A stretch of 64,000 bases of DNA from Methylobacterium sp. J-067. GTDB lineage: Bacteria; Pseudomonadota; Alphaproteobacteria; Rhizobiales; Beijerinckiaceae. Below are positions 38,773-49,064 of the stretch, in pieces. The stretch is taken from assembly GCF_022829465.1 (NCBI RefSeq), contig NZ_JAKSXZ010000106.1, positions 22,745 to 86,744 on the forward strand, given 5' to 3'. The translations under genes were made by a program, and so were the position numbers. Under the pieces are notes generated by a model. The model was not told the origin of the DNA. It did not search any database and was given only the letters and a program-made list of their open reading frames with translations. Numbering within the stretch: the first letter of the stretch is position 1; each line of letters starts with the position of its first letter.

Positions 38773-39246
38773 ATGATAGCCACACCGACCTTCCCCGACC
38801 TCTCCGCCCTCGTCGTCGACGAGAGTCTGTATATCCGGCGGATCGTCCGGGACATGCTGATGCGCGTGGGCATCAAGCGCGTCCTGGAAGCGCCCGACGG
38901 CGCCGAGGCGCTCGGCGTCCTGGCCGAGAGCAAGCCCGATATCGCGATCATCGATTGGGATCTCTCGATCCTGTCGGGCGAGGAGTTCATCCGGCTGGCG
39001 CGCACGCCCTCCACCTCCCCCTGCCCCACCCTGCCGATCATCCTGATGCTCGCGCAGCCGCGCCGGAACGTCGTGGACCGGGCGGTCGGGCTCGGCGTCA
39101 ACGAGATCATCGCCAAGCCGTTCTCGCCCAAGACCCTGTGGTCCCGGCTCGACGAGATCATCAACCGGCCCCGCCCCTACTCGCAGGTGAAGAGCCTGCT
39201 TCGGCCGATTCCCCGCGCGGCCGGCGTCGCGAAGGTGTTTGCCTGA
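38773..39246 (+). CDS. response regulator receiver protein
   Basis: Single receiver domain of about 157 residues, start at the Met of MIATPTFPDLSALVVDE; a Met 15 codons upstream is possible. The phospho-acceptor Asp is in IAIIDWDLSILSG and the conserved Lys in EIIAKPFSPKTLW. The C-terminal 35 residues form an extension without output domain. Orphan: no kinase nearby. Next gene is ppx/gppA. Confidence 0.8.
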   Translation: MIATPTFPDLSALVVDESLYIRRIVRDMLMRVGIKRVLEAPDGAEALGVLAESKPDIAIIDWDLSILSGEEFIRLARTPSTSPCPTLPIILMLAQPRRNVVDRAVGLGVNEIIAKPFSPKTLWSRLDEIINRPRPYSQVKSLLRPIPRAAGVAKVFA

Positions 39247-39354
39247 CCCCCGCGCGGACGTTCGCCCGTTGCAGTTCCCGCCCGAGCCTGTAGGCTCGCG
39301 GGCAAGTGAGGTCGGGCTGTCAGCCGGGCCGATGAGGATTCGACGGCCGCGCCG

Positions 39355-40434
39355 ATGAGGGACGAGACCGCCGCGGCCGCGCCGGCCCGGCCTGCCACCG
39401 GCATCGCGCCGCTCCCGACGCCGACCCTCTACGCGGGCCGCGAGCGCCGGCAGAGCTATGCGGCCCTCGATCTCGGCACGAACAATTGCCGGCTCCTGAT
39501 CGCCGAGCCGACCTATGGCGGTTTCCGGGTGATCGATGCCTTCTCGCGCATCGTGCGGCTGGGCGAGGGGCTGGGCTCCTCCGACCGGCTGAGCGAGGCC
39601 GCCATCGAGCGCACCGTCGAGGCCCTGCGGATCTGCCGCACGAAGATGCAATCGCGCCGCGTCCGCCGCGCCAAGATCATCGCCACCGAGGCCTGCCGGC
39701 TCGCCGTCAACGGCGCCGACTTCGTGGAGCGGGTGCGCCAGTCGGTGGGGCTCGATCTTGAGATCGTGGACCGGCAGACCGAGGCCTACCTCGCCGTCAC
39801 CGGCTGCGCGGCCCTGGCCGACCCGAGGGCCGAGTCGGTCGTGATCTTCGACATCGGCGGCGGCTCCACCGAGGTGGCGTGGCTCGACGGCGCGGCCACG
39901 AACCCCTCCACCGACCCAACCCTGCGCATCCGCGCCTGGGATTCGCTGCCGGTGGGCGTCGTGACGCTCGCTGAGCGCCATGGCGGCGCCGAGGTCACGC
40001 GGCGGACGTTCGAGGGCATGGTCGAGGAGGTGGCCGAAAAGCTCGCCGCCTTCGCCCTGCGCGCGGCCCCGGCCGCCACGGCCAAGAGCTTCCACCTGCT
40101 CGGCACGTCGGGCACGGTCACGACCATCGCGGCGATGCACCTGCGCCTCGCCCGCTACGAGCGCCGCCGGGTCGACGGCCTCTGGATGCGCGACGACGAG
40201 GTCTCGGCGGCCATCGAAGACCTCCTCGACACGCGGCTGGAGCAGCGGGTCGACAATCCCTGCATCGGCCGCGACCGGGCGGACCTCGTCCTCGCCGGCT
40301 GCGCGATCCTGGAAGCGCTGCGCCGGGCTTTCCCCTCCGAGCGCCTGCGCATCGCCGACCGTGGCCTGCGCGAGGGGCTTCTCGTGAACATGATGCGCGA
40401 AGATGGGGTATGGTCGCGCAAGCCTGTGCGGTAA
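39355..40434 (+). CDS. Ppx/GppA phosphatase family protein
   Basis: Exopolyphosphatase / pppGpp phosphohydrolase family enzyme of 359 residues. ASKHA motifs: ALDLGTNNCRLLIAE, catalytic-type Glu in IATEACRLA, FDIGGGSTEVAWL and LGTSGTVTT. It is shorter than E. coli Ppx and lacks the C-terminal HD-like domain, typical of alphaproteobacterial members. It lies 21 bp upstream of rlmE and is probably co-transcribed with it. Confidence 0.9.
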   Translation: MRDETAAAAPARPATGIAPLPTPTLYAGRERRQSYAALDLGTNNCRLLIAEPTYGGFRVIDAFSRIVRLGEGLGSSDRLSEAAIERTVEALRICRTKMQSRRVRRAKIIATEACRLAVNGADFVERVRQSVGLDLEIVDRQTEAYLAVTGCAALADPRAESVVIFDIGGGSTEVAWLDGAATNPSTDPTLRIRAWDSLPVGVVTLAERHGGAEVTRRTFEGMVEEVAEKLAAFALRAAPAATAKSFHLLGTSGTVTTIAAMHLRLARYERRRVDGLWMRDDEVSAAIEDLLDTRLEQRVDNPCIGRDRADLVLAGCAILEALRRAFPSERLRIADRGLREGLLVNMMREDGVWSRKPVR

Positions 40435-40455
40435 CGGGCGACGGACACTGGGTTC

Positions 40456-41178
40456 ATGACTGACAGGCGCGGCGGCGTAGGCTCCACCGGGGGCGTGCGC
40501 GGGGATCTCAAGCAGCGGGTGAAGACCGCGCGCAAGCGCACCGTCTCGCAGACGCGCTGGCTCGAACGGCAGCTCAACGATCCCTACGTGGCCCGCGCCA
40601 AGCGCGAGGGCTACCGCTCCCGCGCGGCGTTCAAGCTCCTCGAGATCGACGAGCGCTTCAAGCTGCTGAAGCCCGGTCAGCGGGTCGTGGATCTCGGCGC
40701 GGCGCCCGGCGGCTGGTCGCAGGTGGCCGCGCGCGTCGTGGGGCCCACCGGCAAGGTGGTGGGCATCGACCTCCTGCCCATCGAGCCCATGGCCGGGGTG
40801 GAGTTCATCACCCTCGACTTCCTAGACGACGACGCGCCCCGGCAACTCACCGACCTCCTCGGCGGCCCGGCCGACTTCGTGATGTCGGACATGGCCGCCA
40901 ACACCACCGGCCACAAGAAGACCGACCACCTGCGGATCATCGGCCTCGCCGAGACCGCCGCCGAATTCGCCCGGGAGATCCTGGCCCCCGGCGGGTCCTA
41001 CCTCGCCAAGGTGCTGCAGGGCGGCACCGAAGGCGAATTGCTCGCCAACCTGAAGCGCGACTTCGCCGTGGTCCGCCACGTGAAGCCCTCCGCGAGCCGC
41101 GCCGATTCGAGCGAACTCTACGTGCTGGCCACCGGCTATCGCGGGACGCTCGGCCGGGCTGTGGCACCGGAGGAGTAG
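40456..41178 (+). CDS. rlmE: 23S rRNA 2'-O-ribose methyltransferase RlmE
   Basis: FtsJ-type methyltransferase of 240 residues that modifies U2552 of 23S rRNA. SAM-binding motif DLGAAPGGWSQVA, with the K-D-K-E tetrad recognisable as K in SRAAFKLLEID, D in MSDMAANTTG, K in YLAKVLQGG and E in SSELYVLATGY. The N-terminal 35 residues are basic. Follows ppx/gppA. Confidence 0.94.
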   Translation: MTDRRGGVGSTGGVRGDLKQRVKTARKRTVSQTRWLERQLNDPYVARAKREGYRSRAAFKLLEIDERFKLLKPGQRVVDLGAAPGGWSQVAARVVGPTGKVVGIDLLPIEPMAGVEFITLDFLDDDAPRQLTDLLGGPADFVMSDMAANTTGHKKTDHLRIIGLAETAAEFAREILAPGGSYLAKVLQGGTEGELLANLKRDFAVVRHVKPSASRADSSELYVLATGYRGTLGRAVAPEE

Positions 41179-41282
41179 GCGGTCCTGTTCCCCTGGGGAC
41201 AGATCGGCGCAGAGTGGCGGCGCCGGTAGGCCGGCACGGCGGAATGGGTTAATTTTATTGAAAGTGTATCGATAGTCAGCGC

Positions 41283-41834
41283 GTGCTCAGCGGTCCCGCA
41301 ATTCTTCGCATCTCGGTGCTGCTGCTCCTCGCCGGAGCCCTCGCCGCGCTCGTACAATACTGGATGCCGGCCTCGCCGCAGCCGCCCGCCAAGACGGCGG
41401 TCGCGACAACCGCGCCGGCACCGAGCGAGCCTCCCGTCCGCAAGATTCCCTCGGCGGCCCCGCCCGATACGGTGATCGCGGCGCCCACGCCGCCGCCAGC
41501 TCCCCCCAAGCCTCAGCCGGCCCCGGTTTCGCCCCCGCCCCCGCCGCAGATGCCGAGCGAAGCCCTCGCCTTCCCGGCGCCGCCGCCCTCCGCCGCGCCG
41601 GAGGGCCGGCAAGAGGTGACGGAGGCCGAGACCACGGAGGGCCCGCCGGCCGTCGCACTTGTGGATCTCAATACCGCGAGCGTCGCCGACCTGAACCGCC
41701 TGCGCGGCGGCGGCGCCATCGGCCGGGCCATCGTCGCCAAGCGGCCCTACACCCAGGTGGGCGATCTGCTCACCAAGAGGGTGCTCAGCCGGTCGGTCTA
41801 CGAGCGGATCAGGGAGCAGGTGACGGTGCGGTGA
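41283..41834 (+). CDS. membrane-anchored helix-hairpin-helix protein
   Basis: Protein of 183 residues starting with GTG. One transmembrane helix (SVLLLLAGALAALVQYW) is followed by a Pro/Ala-rich spacer of about 90 residues and a C-terminal ComEA-like HhH domain (VDLNTASVADLNRLRGGG then IGRAIVAKRPYTQVGDL). Probably a periplasmic DNA- or protein-binding domain on a stalk. An AT-rich TTAATTTTATTGAAAG promoter-like tract lies ahead. Confidence 0.75.
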   Translation: MLSGPAILRISVLLLLAGALAALVQYWMPASPQPPAKTAVATTAPAPSEPPVRKIPSAAPPDTVIAAPTPPPAPPKPQPAPVSPPPPPQMPSEALAFPAPPPSAAPEGRQEVTEAETTEGPPAVALVDLNTASVADLNRLRGGGAIGRAIVAKRPYTQVGDLLTKRVLSRSVYERIREQVTVR

Positions 41835-41854
41835 GGGGCTGGGAAGCCCCTCAC
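41831..41854. terminator. bidirectional hairpin between the HhH gene and trpB
   Basis: Perfect 10-bp stem GTGAGGGGCT / AGCCCCTCAC with loop GGGA, overlapping the stop codon of the HhH gene and 7 bp from the trpB stop. The two genes converge here, so a two-way terminator fits, although T-tracts are missing. Confidence 0.6.
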
Positions 41855-41861
41855 GCCGGTC

Positions 41862-43103
<1,242 letters not shown>

Positions 43104-43200
43104 GGATCTGTCCTTCGCGGAACGACAAGAGTTTTGCCGGTTGCTAGACCCATGCGCGCCCCGCCGCAATGCCGGCGGCGCCAGACGCATCCGCGCAGTG

Positions 43201-43836
43201 CTAGCCTCGCGCAGCCGTGACGAAGGCGGCGATGCGGGCCGGATCCTTGATTCCCGGCGCGCTCTCGACGCCGGAGGAGACGTCGACGGCGCGAAGACCC
43301 GTCCGCGCCAGGGCCTCGGCGACGTTCTCCGGCCCGAGCCCTCCGGAGAGCATCAGCCCGGCGGGCAGGTCCGCCCCCGCCAGCAGCGACCAGTCGAAGC
43401 TGACGCCGTTGCCCCCCGGCAGGGCCGCGCCGGGCGGCGCCTTGGCGTCGAGGAGGAGGCGGTCGGCGACCGCCGCGTAGGCGGGAATCGCGGCGAGATC
43501 GGCCGCCCCCGCGATGCCGAGCGCCTTCATCACCGGCAGGCCCGTGGCGGCGCGGATCTCCGCGACCCGCTCCGGGCTTTCGCGCCCGTGAAGCTGGATC
43601 AGGTCCGGTGCGATCGCCTCGACGGCGGCGGCCACGGCTGAGTCGTCGGGATCGACCAGCAGCACGACGCGCCCCGCCCTGCCCCTCGCTTGGCGCGAGA
43701 GTGCGCGCGCCGCCTCAAGCTCCACATGGCGCGGGCTGCGGGCGAAGCGCACGAAGCCGACCCAATCGGCCCGCGCGCCGAGGGCGGCGTCGAGGGTTTC
43801 GGGGGTGCTCAGGCCGCAGATCTTGATCTCGGTCAT
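43201..43836 (-). CDS. trpF: phosphoribosylanthranilate isomerase
   Basis: TIM-barrel enzyme of tryptophan synthesis, 211 residues from MTEIKICGL. Catalytic Cys is in IKICGLS and the catalytic Asp in [10 protein letters not shown]; the phosphate site [14 protein letters not shown] is present. It is 97 bp upstream of trpB and on the same strand as lapA, ihfB and sppA. Confidence 0.93.
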   Translation of the reverse strand: MTEIKICGLSTPETLDAALGARADWVGFVRFARSPRHVELEAARALSRQARGRAGRVVLLVDPDDSAVAAAVEAIAPDLIQLHGRESPERVAEIRAATGLPVMKALGIAGAADLAAIPAYAAVADRLLLDAKAPPGAALPGGNGVSFDWSLLAGADLPAGLMLSGGLGPENVAEALARTGLRAVDVSSGVESAPGIKDPARIAAFVTAARG

Positions 43837-43872
43837 GGGGAGGATGGGCGCGGCGCTCCGCAAGGACGGGCC

Positions 43873-44241
43873 TCAGCGCGGGGCGGGCAGCGCCGTGCGG
43901 ACGGGAACGGAGGTGCCGGGATAGGTCTGGCCCGGCGCGTCGGGGGCGTAGGGGCGCAGGCGGTTGACCTCGCGCTCGTAGCGGGTGGCCTCCCGGCGGT
44001 GGTGACGGGCATTGGCGCGGACGCGGCCCTGGCCGAGCCACGTGAAGACGCCGCCGACGACGATGCCCAGCGCCACGGCGCCGAACAGGATCGCATAGAG
44101 CGGCAGGTTCACGCTGAAGACCGGCGCATCGACGTTGACCGGATCGAACGACAATTGCACCGGTGCCCGGTTGGCGACGGCCAGCAGGACCACGATTGCC
44201 GCGACCGGCAGGAGGAGGAGGCTCTTCAAGAACCGGATCAT
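43873..44241 (-). CDS. LapA-domain membrane protein
   Basis: Protein of 122 residues with two N-terminal transmembrane helices (LLLLPVAAIVVLLAVANR, LPLYAILFGAVALGIVVG) and a basic coiled tail, the DUF1049/LapA layout. In E. coli LapA works with LapB in lipopolysaccharide assembly. In Rhizobiales it sits between ihfB and trpF as here. Confidence 0.85.
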   Translation of the reverse strand: MIRFLKSLLLLPVAAIVVLLAVANRAPVQLSFDPVNVDAPVFSVNLPLYAILFGAVALGIVVGGVFTWLGQGRVRANARHHRREATRYEREVNRLRPYAPDAPGQTYPGTSVPVRTALPAPR

Positions 44242-44258
44242 CGTTGTGTGACTCCCGC

Positions 44259-44567
44259 CTATTCCGCCGCGACGCCTTCGCCGATCTTGGCCTCATTGAG
44301 CCGCAGGCGCATCTCCTTCCCCGTCTTGAAGACGGGGATGGCCTTTTCGGACACGGCAACGGCCGCACCCGTGCGGGGGTTGCGTCCCTTGCGCGCTTCC
44401 CGGCGCTTCACGGAAAACGCGCCGAAGCCGCGCAGTTCCACCCGGTCTCCCCGCGCCAGGGCGTCGGCGATCGTGTCGAGGATGGCGTTGACCAGGATCT
44501 CCACGTCCCGCTGATAGAGATGCGGGTTCTGTTCGGCGATCTTGAGAACAAGCTCCGACTTGATCAT
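44259..44567 (-). CDS. ihfB: integration host factor subunit beta
   Basis: DNA-bending HU/IHF-family protein of 102 residues. N-terminus [18 protein letters not shown] and the beta-arm segment [10 protein letters not shown] are typical of IhfB, which here reads [18 protein letters not shown]. The C-terminal extension ends in [10 protein letters not shown]. It is downstream of sppA and upstream of lapA. Confidence 0.95.
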   Translation of the reverse strand: MIKSELVLKIAEQNPHLYQRDVEILVNAILDTIADALARGDRVELRGFGAFSVKRREARKGRNPRTGAAVAVSEKAIPVFKTGKEMRLRLNEAKIGEGVAAE

Positions 44568-44624
44568 GGCGTTTCGTCTTCCCGTTGGTTCGGCTTCGTA
44601 CGGAGGTCGCTGAGGCGGTCGCGC

Positions 44625-45590
44625 TCAGGGCTCCGGCCGCCACAGGACGAGGAGCCCGCCCTGCGCGCCGGCCTGCGCCTCGGCGCTGAGCGCCCGGAGC
44701 TGGCCCGCGAAGCCTTCGAGGCCGAGGAGCCCCGCCCCCGTGCCCGCGGCGGACCACAGGGAGAAGTCGCTCTCCGAACGCGGCTTCCAATCGGTCACCG
44801 GCAAGTCCTTCGGCACGCCCCGGGCGCTCTCCAGCCACGCCACGGCCTGCCGCTCGCCGCCGAGTTCATCCACGAGCTTCAGGGGTACGCTCTGCCGGCC
44901 GCTGAACACCCGCCCGTCAGAGACGGCGGCGAGCTGCTGCGGGTCCATGCCCCGGCGGTCGGCCACGAGGCCCTTGAACCACGCGTAGGTGTCGCCCACC
45001 ACGGCGGCGAGGGCCGCCCGCGCTTCGGGTGATGTCGGCGTGAAGCCCGAGGGCTCGGCCTTCAGCGGCGAGGACTTCACCGATTCGACCTTCACACCGA
45101 CCTTGTCGAGGAGGCCCGACAGGTCGGGGTACTGGAACAGCACGCCGATGGAGCCGACGAGGCTTGTCTCGCGGGCGACGATGTGGTCGGCGGCGATGGC
45201 GGTGATGTAGGCGCCGGAGGCCGCCGTGCCGTCCACGAAGGCGACGATCGGCTTCTTGGCGGCGAGCGCCCGCAGGTTGCGGAAGATCTCCTCCGAACCG
45301 GTGGTTGTGCCACCGGGCGAGTTAATCGAGACGACGACGCCCTTCACGGCATCCGATTCGCCCACCCGCTTCATGAGCTTGGCGGTGGCCTCGCTGCCGG
45401 CGATGAAGCCGGAGACGGAGATGCGCGCGATCTGCGGGCGCACGGCGAAGGCGCCGTTCCCGCCCGCCCGGACGCGGTAGCCCACGGCGCCGACGGCCAC
45501 GATCAGGCCGCCGATCCCGAGCACGCGCCAGAGGCCGAGCCTGCGGCGCAGGCGCCGCCTGTCGATCAGCAGTTCGGCGTCGGCTGCCAT
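44625..45590 (-). CDS. sppA: signal peptide peptidase SppA
   Basis: Membrane serine protease (S49) of 321 residues. One N-terminal transmembrane helix lies near residues 20-42. The nucleophile Ser is in DGTAASGAYIT and a candidate general-base Lys lies in VESVKSSPLKAEPS. It degrades cleaved signal peptides in the inner membrane. Short form, as is usual in Alphaproteobacteria. Confidence 0.92.
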   Translation of the reverse strand: MAADAELLIDRRRLRRRLGLWRVLGIGGLIVAVGAVGYRVRAGGNGAFAVRPQIARISVSGFIAGSEATAKLMKRVGESDAVKGVVVSINSPGGTTTGSEEIFRNLRALAAKKPIVAFVDGTAASGAYITAIAADHIVARETSLVGSIGVLFQYPDLSGLLDKVGVKVESVKSSPLKAEPSGFTPTSPEARAALAAVVGDTYAWFKGLVADRRGMDPQQLAAVSDGRVFSGRQSVPLKLVDELGGERQAVAWLESARGVPKDLPVTDWKPRSESDFSLWSAAGTGAGLLGLEGFAGQLRALSAEAQAGAQGGLLVLWRPEP

Positions 45591-45994
45591 GCGATCCGTT
45601 CCCTTGCATCCCCGGCCGAACGCCGTGGTCAGTCACCCTGCCCGACGCCGCCCTGGCACCGCCTCGCGGCGTGCAAGTCCTTGGCGTCCTTGGCATCCCG
45701 CCGGGCGGGGCCCGTGCGAGGCGGTGTTCTAGAGCATTTTTTGCCGACGTGGATACGGGGCGCGACGAAGAATTTGCGCGGAGGTCGCCCGCTGCGGTCA
45801 GGCCGCGTCGAGGGTCGGGATGGCGGCGAGTTCGTCGGCCATTTCCCGCTCCAGGATGCGAAGGTCGTTGCCGTGCCCGCCAGCGGCTGACAGCCGATAC
45901 CCGCCGCGAAACAAAAGAAAAGCCGCGCGGATGTGGATCCGCGCGGCTTTCCGATCTCATACCGCCCGGTGAACCGGGCGGCGCGCGATGAGGA
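45591..45994. other. sppA-rpsA intergenic region
   Basis: About 400 bases between rpsA and sppA on the same strand. It holds the rpsA terminator at 45919-45950 and probably the promoter of the sppA-ihfB-lapA run. A minus-strand frame ending at 45798 (MADELAAIPTLDAA) looks protein-like but is too short to call. Confidence 0.5.
45919..45950 (-). terminator. strong Rho-independent terminator of rpsA
   Basis: Perfect 14-bp stem AAAGCCGCGCGGAT / ATCCGCGCGGCTTT with a 4-base loop. On the minus strand it runs directly into TTTTCTTTTGTTT. It lies 45 bases after the rpsA stop. Confidence 0.9.
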
Positions 45995-47707
45995 TTACTC
46001 CTCGTCGGGGCGGGCCTTCTTGAAGGCGGCGCCGAGGATGTCGCCGAGCGAGGCACCCGAATCGGCAGAGCCGAACTGGGCCATGGCTTCCTTCTCCTCG
46101 GCCACTTCCAGGGCCTTGATCGAGACCTGCACGCGGCGGGCCTTGCGGTCGAACTGCACCACGCGGGCATCGACCTTCTCGCCAGCGGCGAAGCGCTCGG
46201 GGCGTTGGTCGGCACGGTCGCGGGCGAGTTCGGCCCGGCGGATGAAGGTCTGCATGTCGGTGTCGGCGAGCCGCACCTCCAAACCGGAATCCTTCACCTC
46301 GACGATCTCGCAGGTCACGATCTGACCCTTCTTGACTTCGCCGGCTTCGGCGAAGGGGTCACCCGCGAGCTGCTTGATGCCGAGCGAGATACGCTCCTTC
46401 TCGACGTCCACGTCGAGAACCTGGGCGCGGACCATGTCGCCCTTCTTGAACTCGTCGATGACCTGCTCGCCGGGACGGTTCCAGTCGAGATCCGACAGGT
46501 GGACCATGCCGTCGACATCGCCCTCGAGGCCGATGAACAGGCCGAACTCGGTCTTGTTCTTGACCTCGCCCTCGACCTCGGAGCCCACCGGATGCTTCTC
46601 GGAGAAGCCTTCCCACGGGTTCTGCAGGGTCTGCTTGAGACCCAGCGAGATGCGGCGCTTGACCTGATCGACTTCCAGGATCTGCACCTCGACCTCCTGA
46701 GAGGTGGAGACGATCTTGCCCGGATGGACGTTCTTCTTGGTCCAGCTCATCTCGGAGACGTGGATCAGACCCTCGATCCCCGGCTCCAGCTCCACGAAGG
46801 CGCCGTAGTCGGTGATGTTAGTCACGCGGCCCTTGAGCTTGGCGCCCTCGGGGTAGCGGGCGGCGATGCCCTCCCACGGATCGGCCAGGAGCTGCTTGAT
46901 GCCCAGCGAGATGCGGTGCGTCTCGTGGTTGATCTTGATGATCTTGACCTTCACCGTCTGGCCGATGGTGACGACCTCGGACGGGTGGTTCACGCGGCGC
47001 CACGCCATGTCGGTGACGTGGAGCAGGCCGTCGATGCCGCCGAGGTCCACGAACGCACCGTATTCGGTGATGTTCTTGACCACGCCGTCGATGACCTGAC
47101 CTTCCTCAAGGTTGGCCACCAGCTCGCTGCGCTGCTCGGCGCGGCTCTCTTCGAGGACCGTGCGGCGCGAGACGACGATGTTGCCCCGGCGGCGATCCAT
47201 CTTGAGGATCTGGAACGGCTGCGGCGTACCCAGAAGCGGGGTGACGTCGCGGACCGGACGGATGTCGACCTGCGAGCGCGGCAGGAACGCCACGGCGCCG
47301 TCGAGGTCGACCGTGTAGCCGCCCTTGACCTGGTTGAAGATCGTGCCGGTGACACGCTCGTTGGCCTCGAAGGCCTTTTCGAGCTTGACCCAGCTCTCCT
47401 CGCGGCGAGCCTTGTCGCGCGAGATGACGGCTTCGCCCAGCGCGTTCTCGATCCGGTCGACGTAGACCTCGACCTCGTCTCCGACGCTCAGCTCGCCTTC
47501 CCGGCCGGGGCCGGAGAATTCCTTGAGTGCGACACGGCCTTCCGTCTTGGCGCCGATGTCGATGACGGCCACGTCCTTCTCGATCGCGACGACGCGACCC
47601 TTGACGACGGACCCTTCGGTGATCTCGTGTTGGAGGAAGCTCTCCTCCAGAAGCGCGGCGAAATCATCGCGGTACTGATCCCGCGCCACGGCTGTCCCTG
47701 CGGTCAT
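45995..47707 (-). CDS. rpsA: 30S ribosomal protein S1
   Basis: Ribosomal protein of 570 residues with six S1/OB repeats; repeated GAFVDLGGIDGLLHVTDMAW- and GAFVELEPGIEGLIHVSEMSW-type blocks are visible (shown by GAFVDLGG, GAFVELEP). It unwinds mRNA for translation start. Not next to cmk, which often precedes it. It ends in a strong terminator. Confidence 0.97.
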   Translation of the reverse strand: MTAGTAVARDQYRDDFAALLEESFLQHEITEGSVVKGRVVAIEKDVAVIDIGAKTEGRVALKEFSGPGREGELSVGDEVEVYVDRIENALGEAVISRDKARREESWVKLEKAFEANERVTGTIFNQVKGGYTVDLDGAVAFLPRSQVDIRPVRDVTPLLGTPQPFQILKMDRRRGNIVVSRRTVLEESRAEQRSELVANLEEGQVIDGVVKNITEYGAFVDLGGIDGLLHVTDMAWRRVNHPSEVVTIGQTVKVKIIKINHETHRISLGIKQLLADPWEGIAARYPEGAKLKGRVTNITDYGAFVELEPGIEGLIHVSEMSWTKKNVHPGKIVSTSQEVEVQILEVDQVKRRISLGLKQTLQNPWEGFSEKHPVGSEVEGEVKNKTEFGLFIGLEGDVDGMVHLSDLDWNRPGEQVIDEFKKGDMVRAQVLDVDVEKERISLGIKQLAGDPFAEAGEVKKGQIVTCEIVEVKDSGLEVRLADTDMQTFIRRAELARDRADQRPERFAAGEKVDARVVQFDRKARRVQVSIKALEVAEEKEAMAQFGSADSGASLGDILGAAFKKARPDEE

Positions 47708-47964
47708 TCTCTCTCCTGGGCGGTCACATCCTGGGATGGACCGGGTGCGTCGGCGGCTCGCGTTGCAAACGCCCTTGCCGCCGCAGCTTCCCTATGGAGA
47801 AGCAACCGCCTCCAAACGGAGACCGGTTTGCCGACGCGTCGATACGGATGACGAGGGCGGCCCGGCCGACTCGCCCGAATATGCCGCCAAAGAAGGCAAG
47901 CATCACGACGGACGGCGAGGCGCCTGTCACATACTCTATTCGCGAAGGCCGTTCAACAGCGCCC

Positions 47965-48813
47965 TCACGCCGCCTGCGCGAAGGCTCCCGCGTTCTCCGG
48001 CAGCTCGTCCGTCAGGACGTCGAACCGGGCGAGGTAGGCGGTGCCGAAGCTCGTGGTCAGGGCGCAATCGGTGGCGTCGCGGCCCCGCGCCATGACGATG
48101 CGGCCGATGCGCGGACGGTTGTGCCGGGCATCGAACGTGTACCAGCGCGGGCCTTCGGGGCCGTCGAGGAAGACCTCGAACCACGCGGAGAAGTCCATCG
48201 GCGCCGGGTCCTTCGGCACGCCGATGTCGCCGAGATACCCGGTGGCGTAGCGGGCCGGGATGTTCATGCAGCGGCAGAGGGTGATCGCGAGGTGGGCGAA
48301 GTCGCGGCACACGCCGACCTGCTGGCCGTGCCCGTCATGGGCGGTACGGGTCGCGTCGGCCTGCTGGTAGTCGAAGCGCAGCCGGTTGTGGACGTAGTCC
48401 ACGATGGCCTGCACCCGACCCCAGCCCGGCGCGATCCCGCCGAACAGCGCCCATGCCGTCTGGGAGAGCTTGTCCGTGTCGCAGTAGCGCGAGCCGAGGA
48501 GATAGACGAGCACGTCGTCCGGCAGATCCTGCACCGGAATTTCTCGGGCGTCGGGGGCGTAGTCATCCGGCAGGCCGCTGTCGGCGATCACGAAGTCGGC
48601 GGACATGGTGATCCGGCCGCCCGGCGCGACGATGCGGGTGCAGACGTTGCCGAACCCGTCCACATGCTGCCGTGCAGCGACCGGCGGATCGAACGTGATC
48701 ACCTCCGGTGTGATCAGGTCATCCCGGCGCTCCGGCCGGATGTTGAGGAGCAGGTTCATCGGCGTCGGACCGTTGGTGTCGAACGCGATGGTGAAGCCGG
48801 TGCGGATCTGCAT
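47965..48813 (-). CDS. transglutaminase-like family protein
   Basis: Protein of 282 residues with an N-terminal bacterial transglutaminase-like beta domain and a papain-like core. The catalytic Cys is in QVGVCRDFAHLAI, the His in TFDARHNRPR, and the Asp in the same WYTFDARHN strand region. Probably a protease or amidase; partners (alpha-E, circularly permuted ATP-grasp) that often cluster with it are absent here. Confidence 0.88.
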   Translation of the reverse strand: MQIRTGFTIAFDTNGPTPMNLLLNIRPERRDDLITPEVITFDPPVAARQHVDGFGNVCTRIVAPGGRITMSADFVIADSGLPDDYAPDAREIPVQDLPDDVLVYLLGSRYCDTDKLSQTAWALFGGIAPGWGRVQAIVDYVHNRLRFDYQQADATRTAHDGHGQQVGVCRDFAHLAITLCRCMNIPARYATGYLGDIGVPKDPAPMDFSAWFEVFLDGPEGPRWYTFDARHNRPRIGRIVMARGRDATDCALTTSFGTAYLARFDVLTDELPENAGAFAQAA

Positions 48814-49064
48814 GGTCTGGGCCGAGATGCGTGGCGGCGATCACTGTCGTGATGCCGCGAAGACTTATGACAGGCTCCAAAACCACAAACTAAAAGCTTG
48901 GTTCCGCAGTTCGGGCTCCTGTTCGAGTCGCCGAATGCACAAAGATCATGCAAGGCCGGTCGAGGGTCGTGCAAACATGCAGGGCTGGGCTGTTACCGCC
49001 GATGTTGCATCGCGATGACGCCCTGCCTAACCCTGCGCCACCTTTCCTCTGTCGATCCGATCCC

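Noticed and set aside
41400..41600. Pro/Ala codon repeats as a tandem repeat or CRISPR-like array
   Set aside because: They encode the proline-rich stalk of the HhH protein and lack a constant repeat unit.
45798..45905. Short minus-strand frame ending MADELAAIPTLDAA
   Set aside because: Looks protein-like, but has no good start or ribosome-binding site and its only start overlaps the rpsA terminator region.
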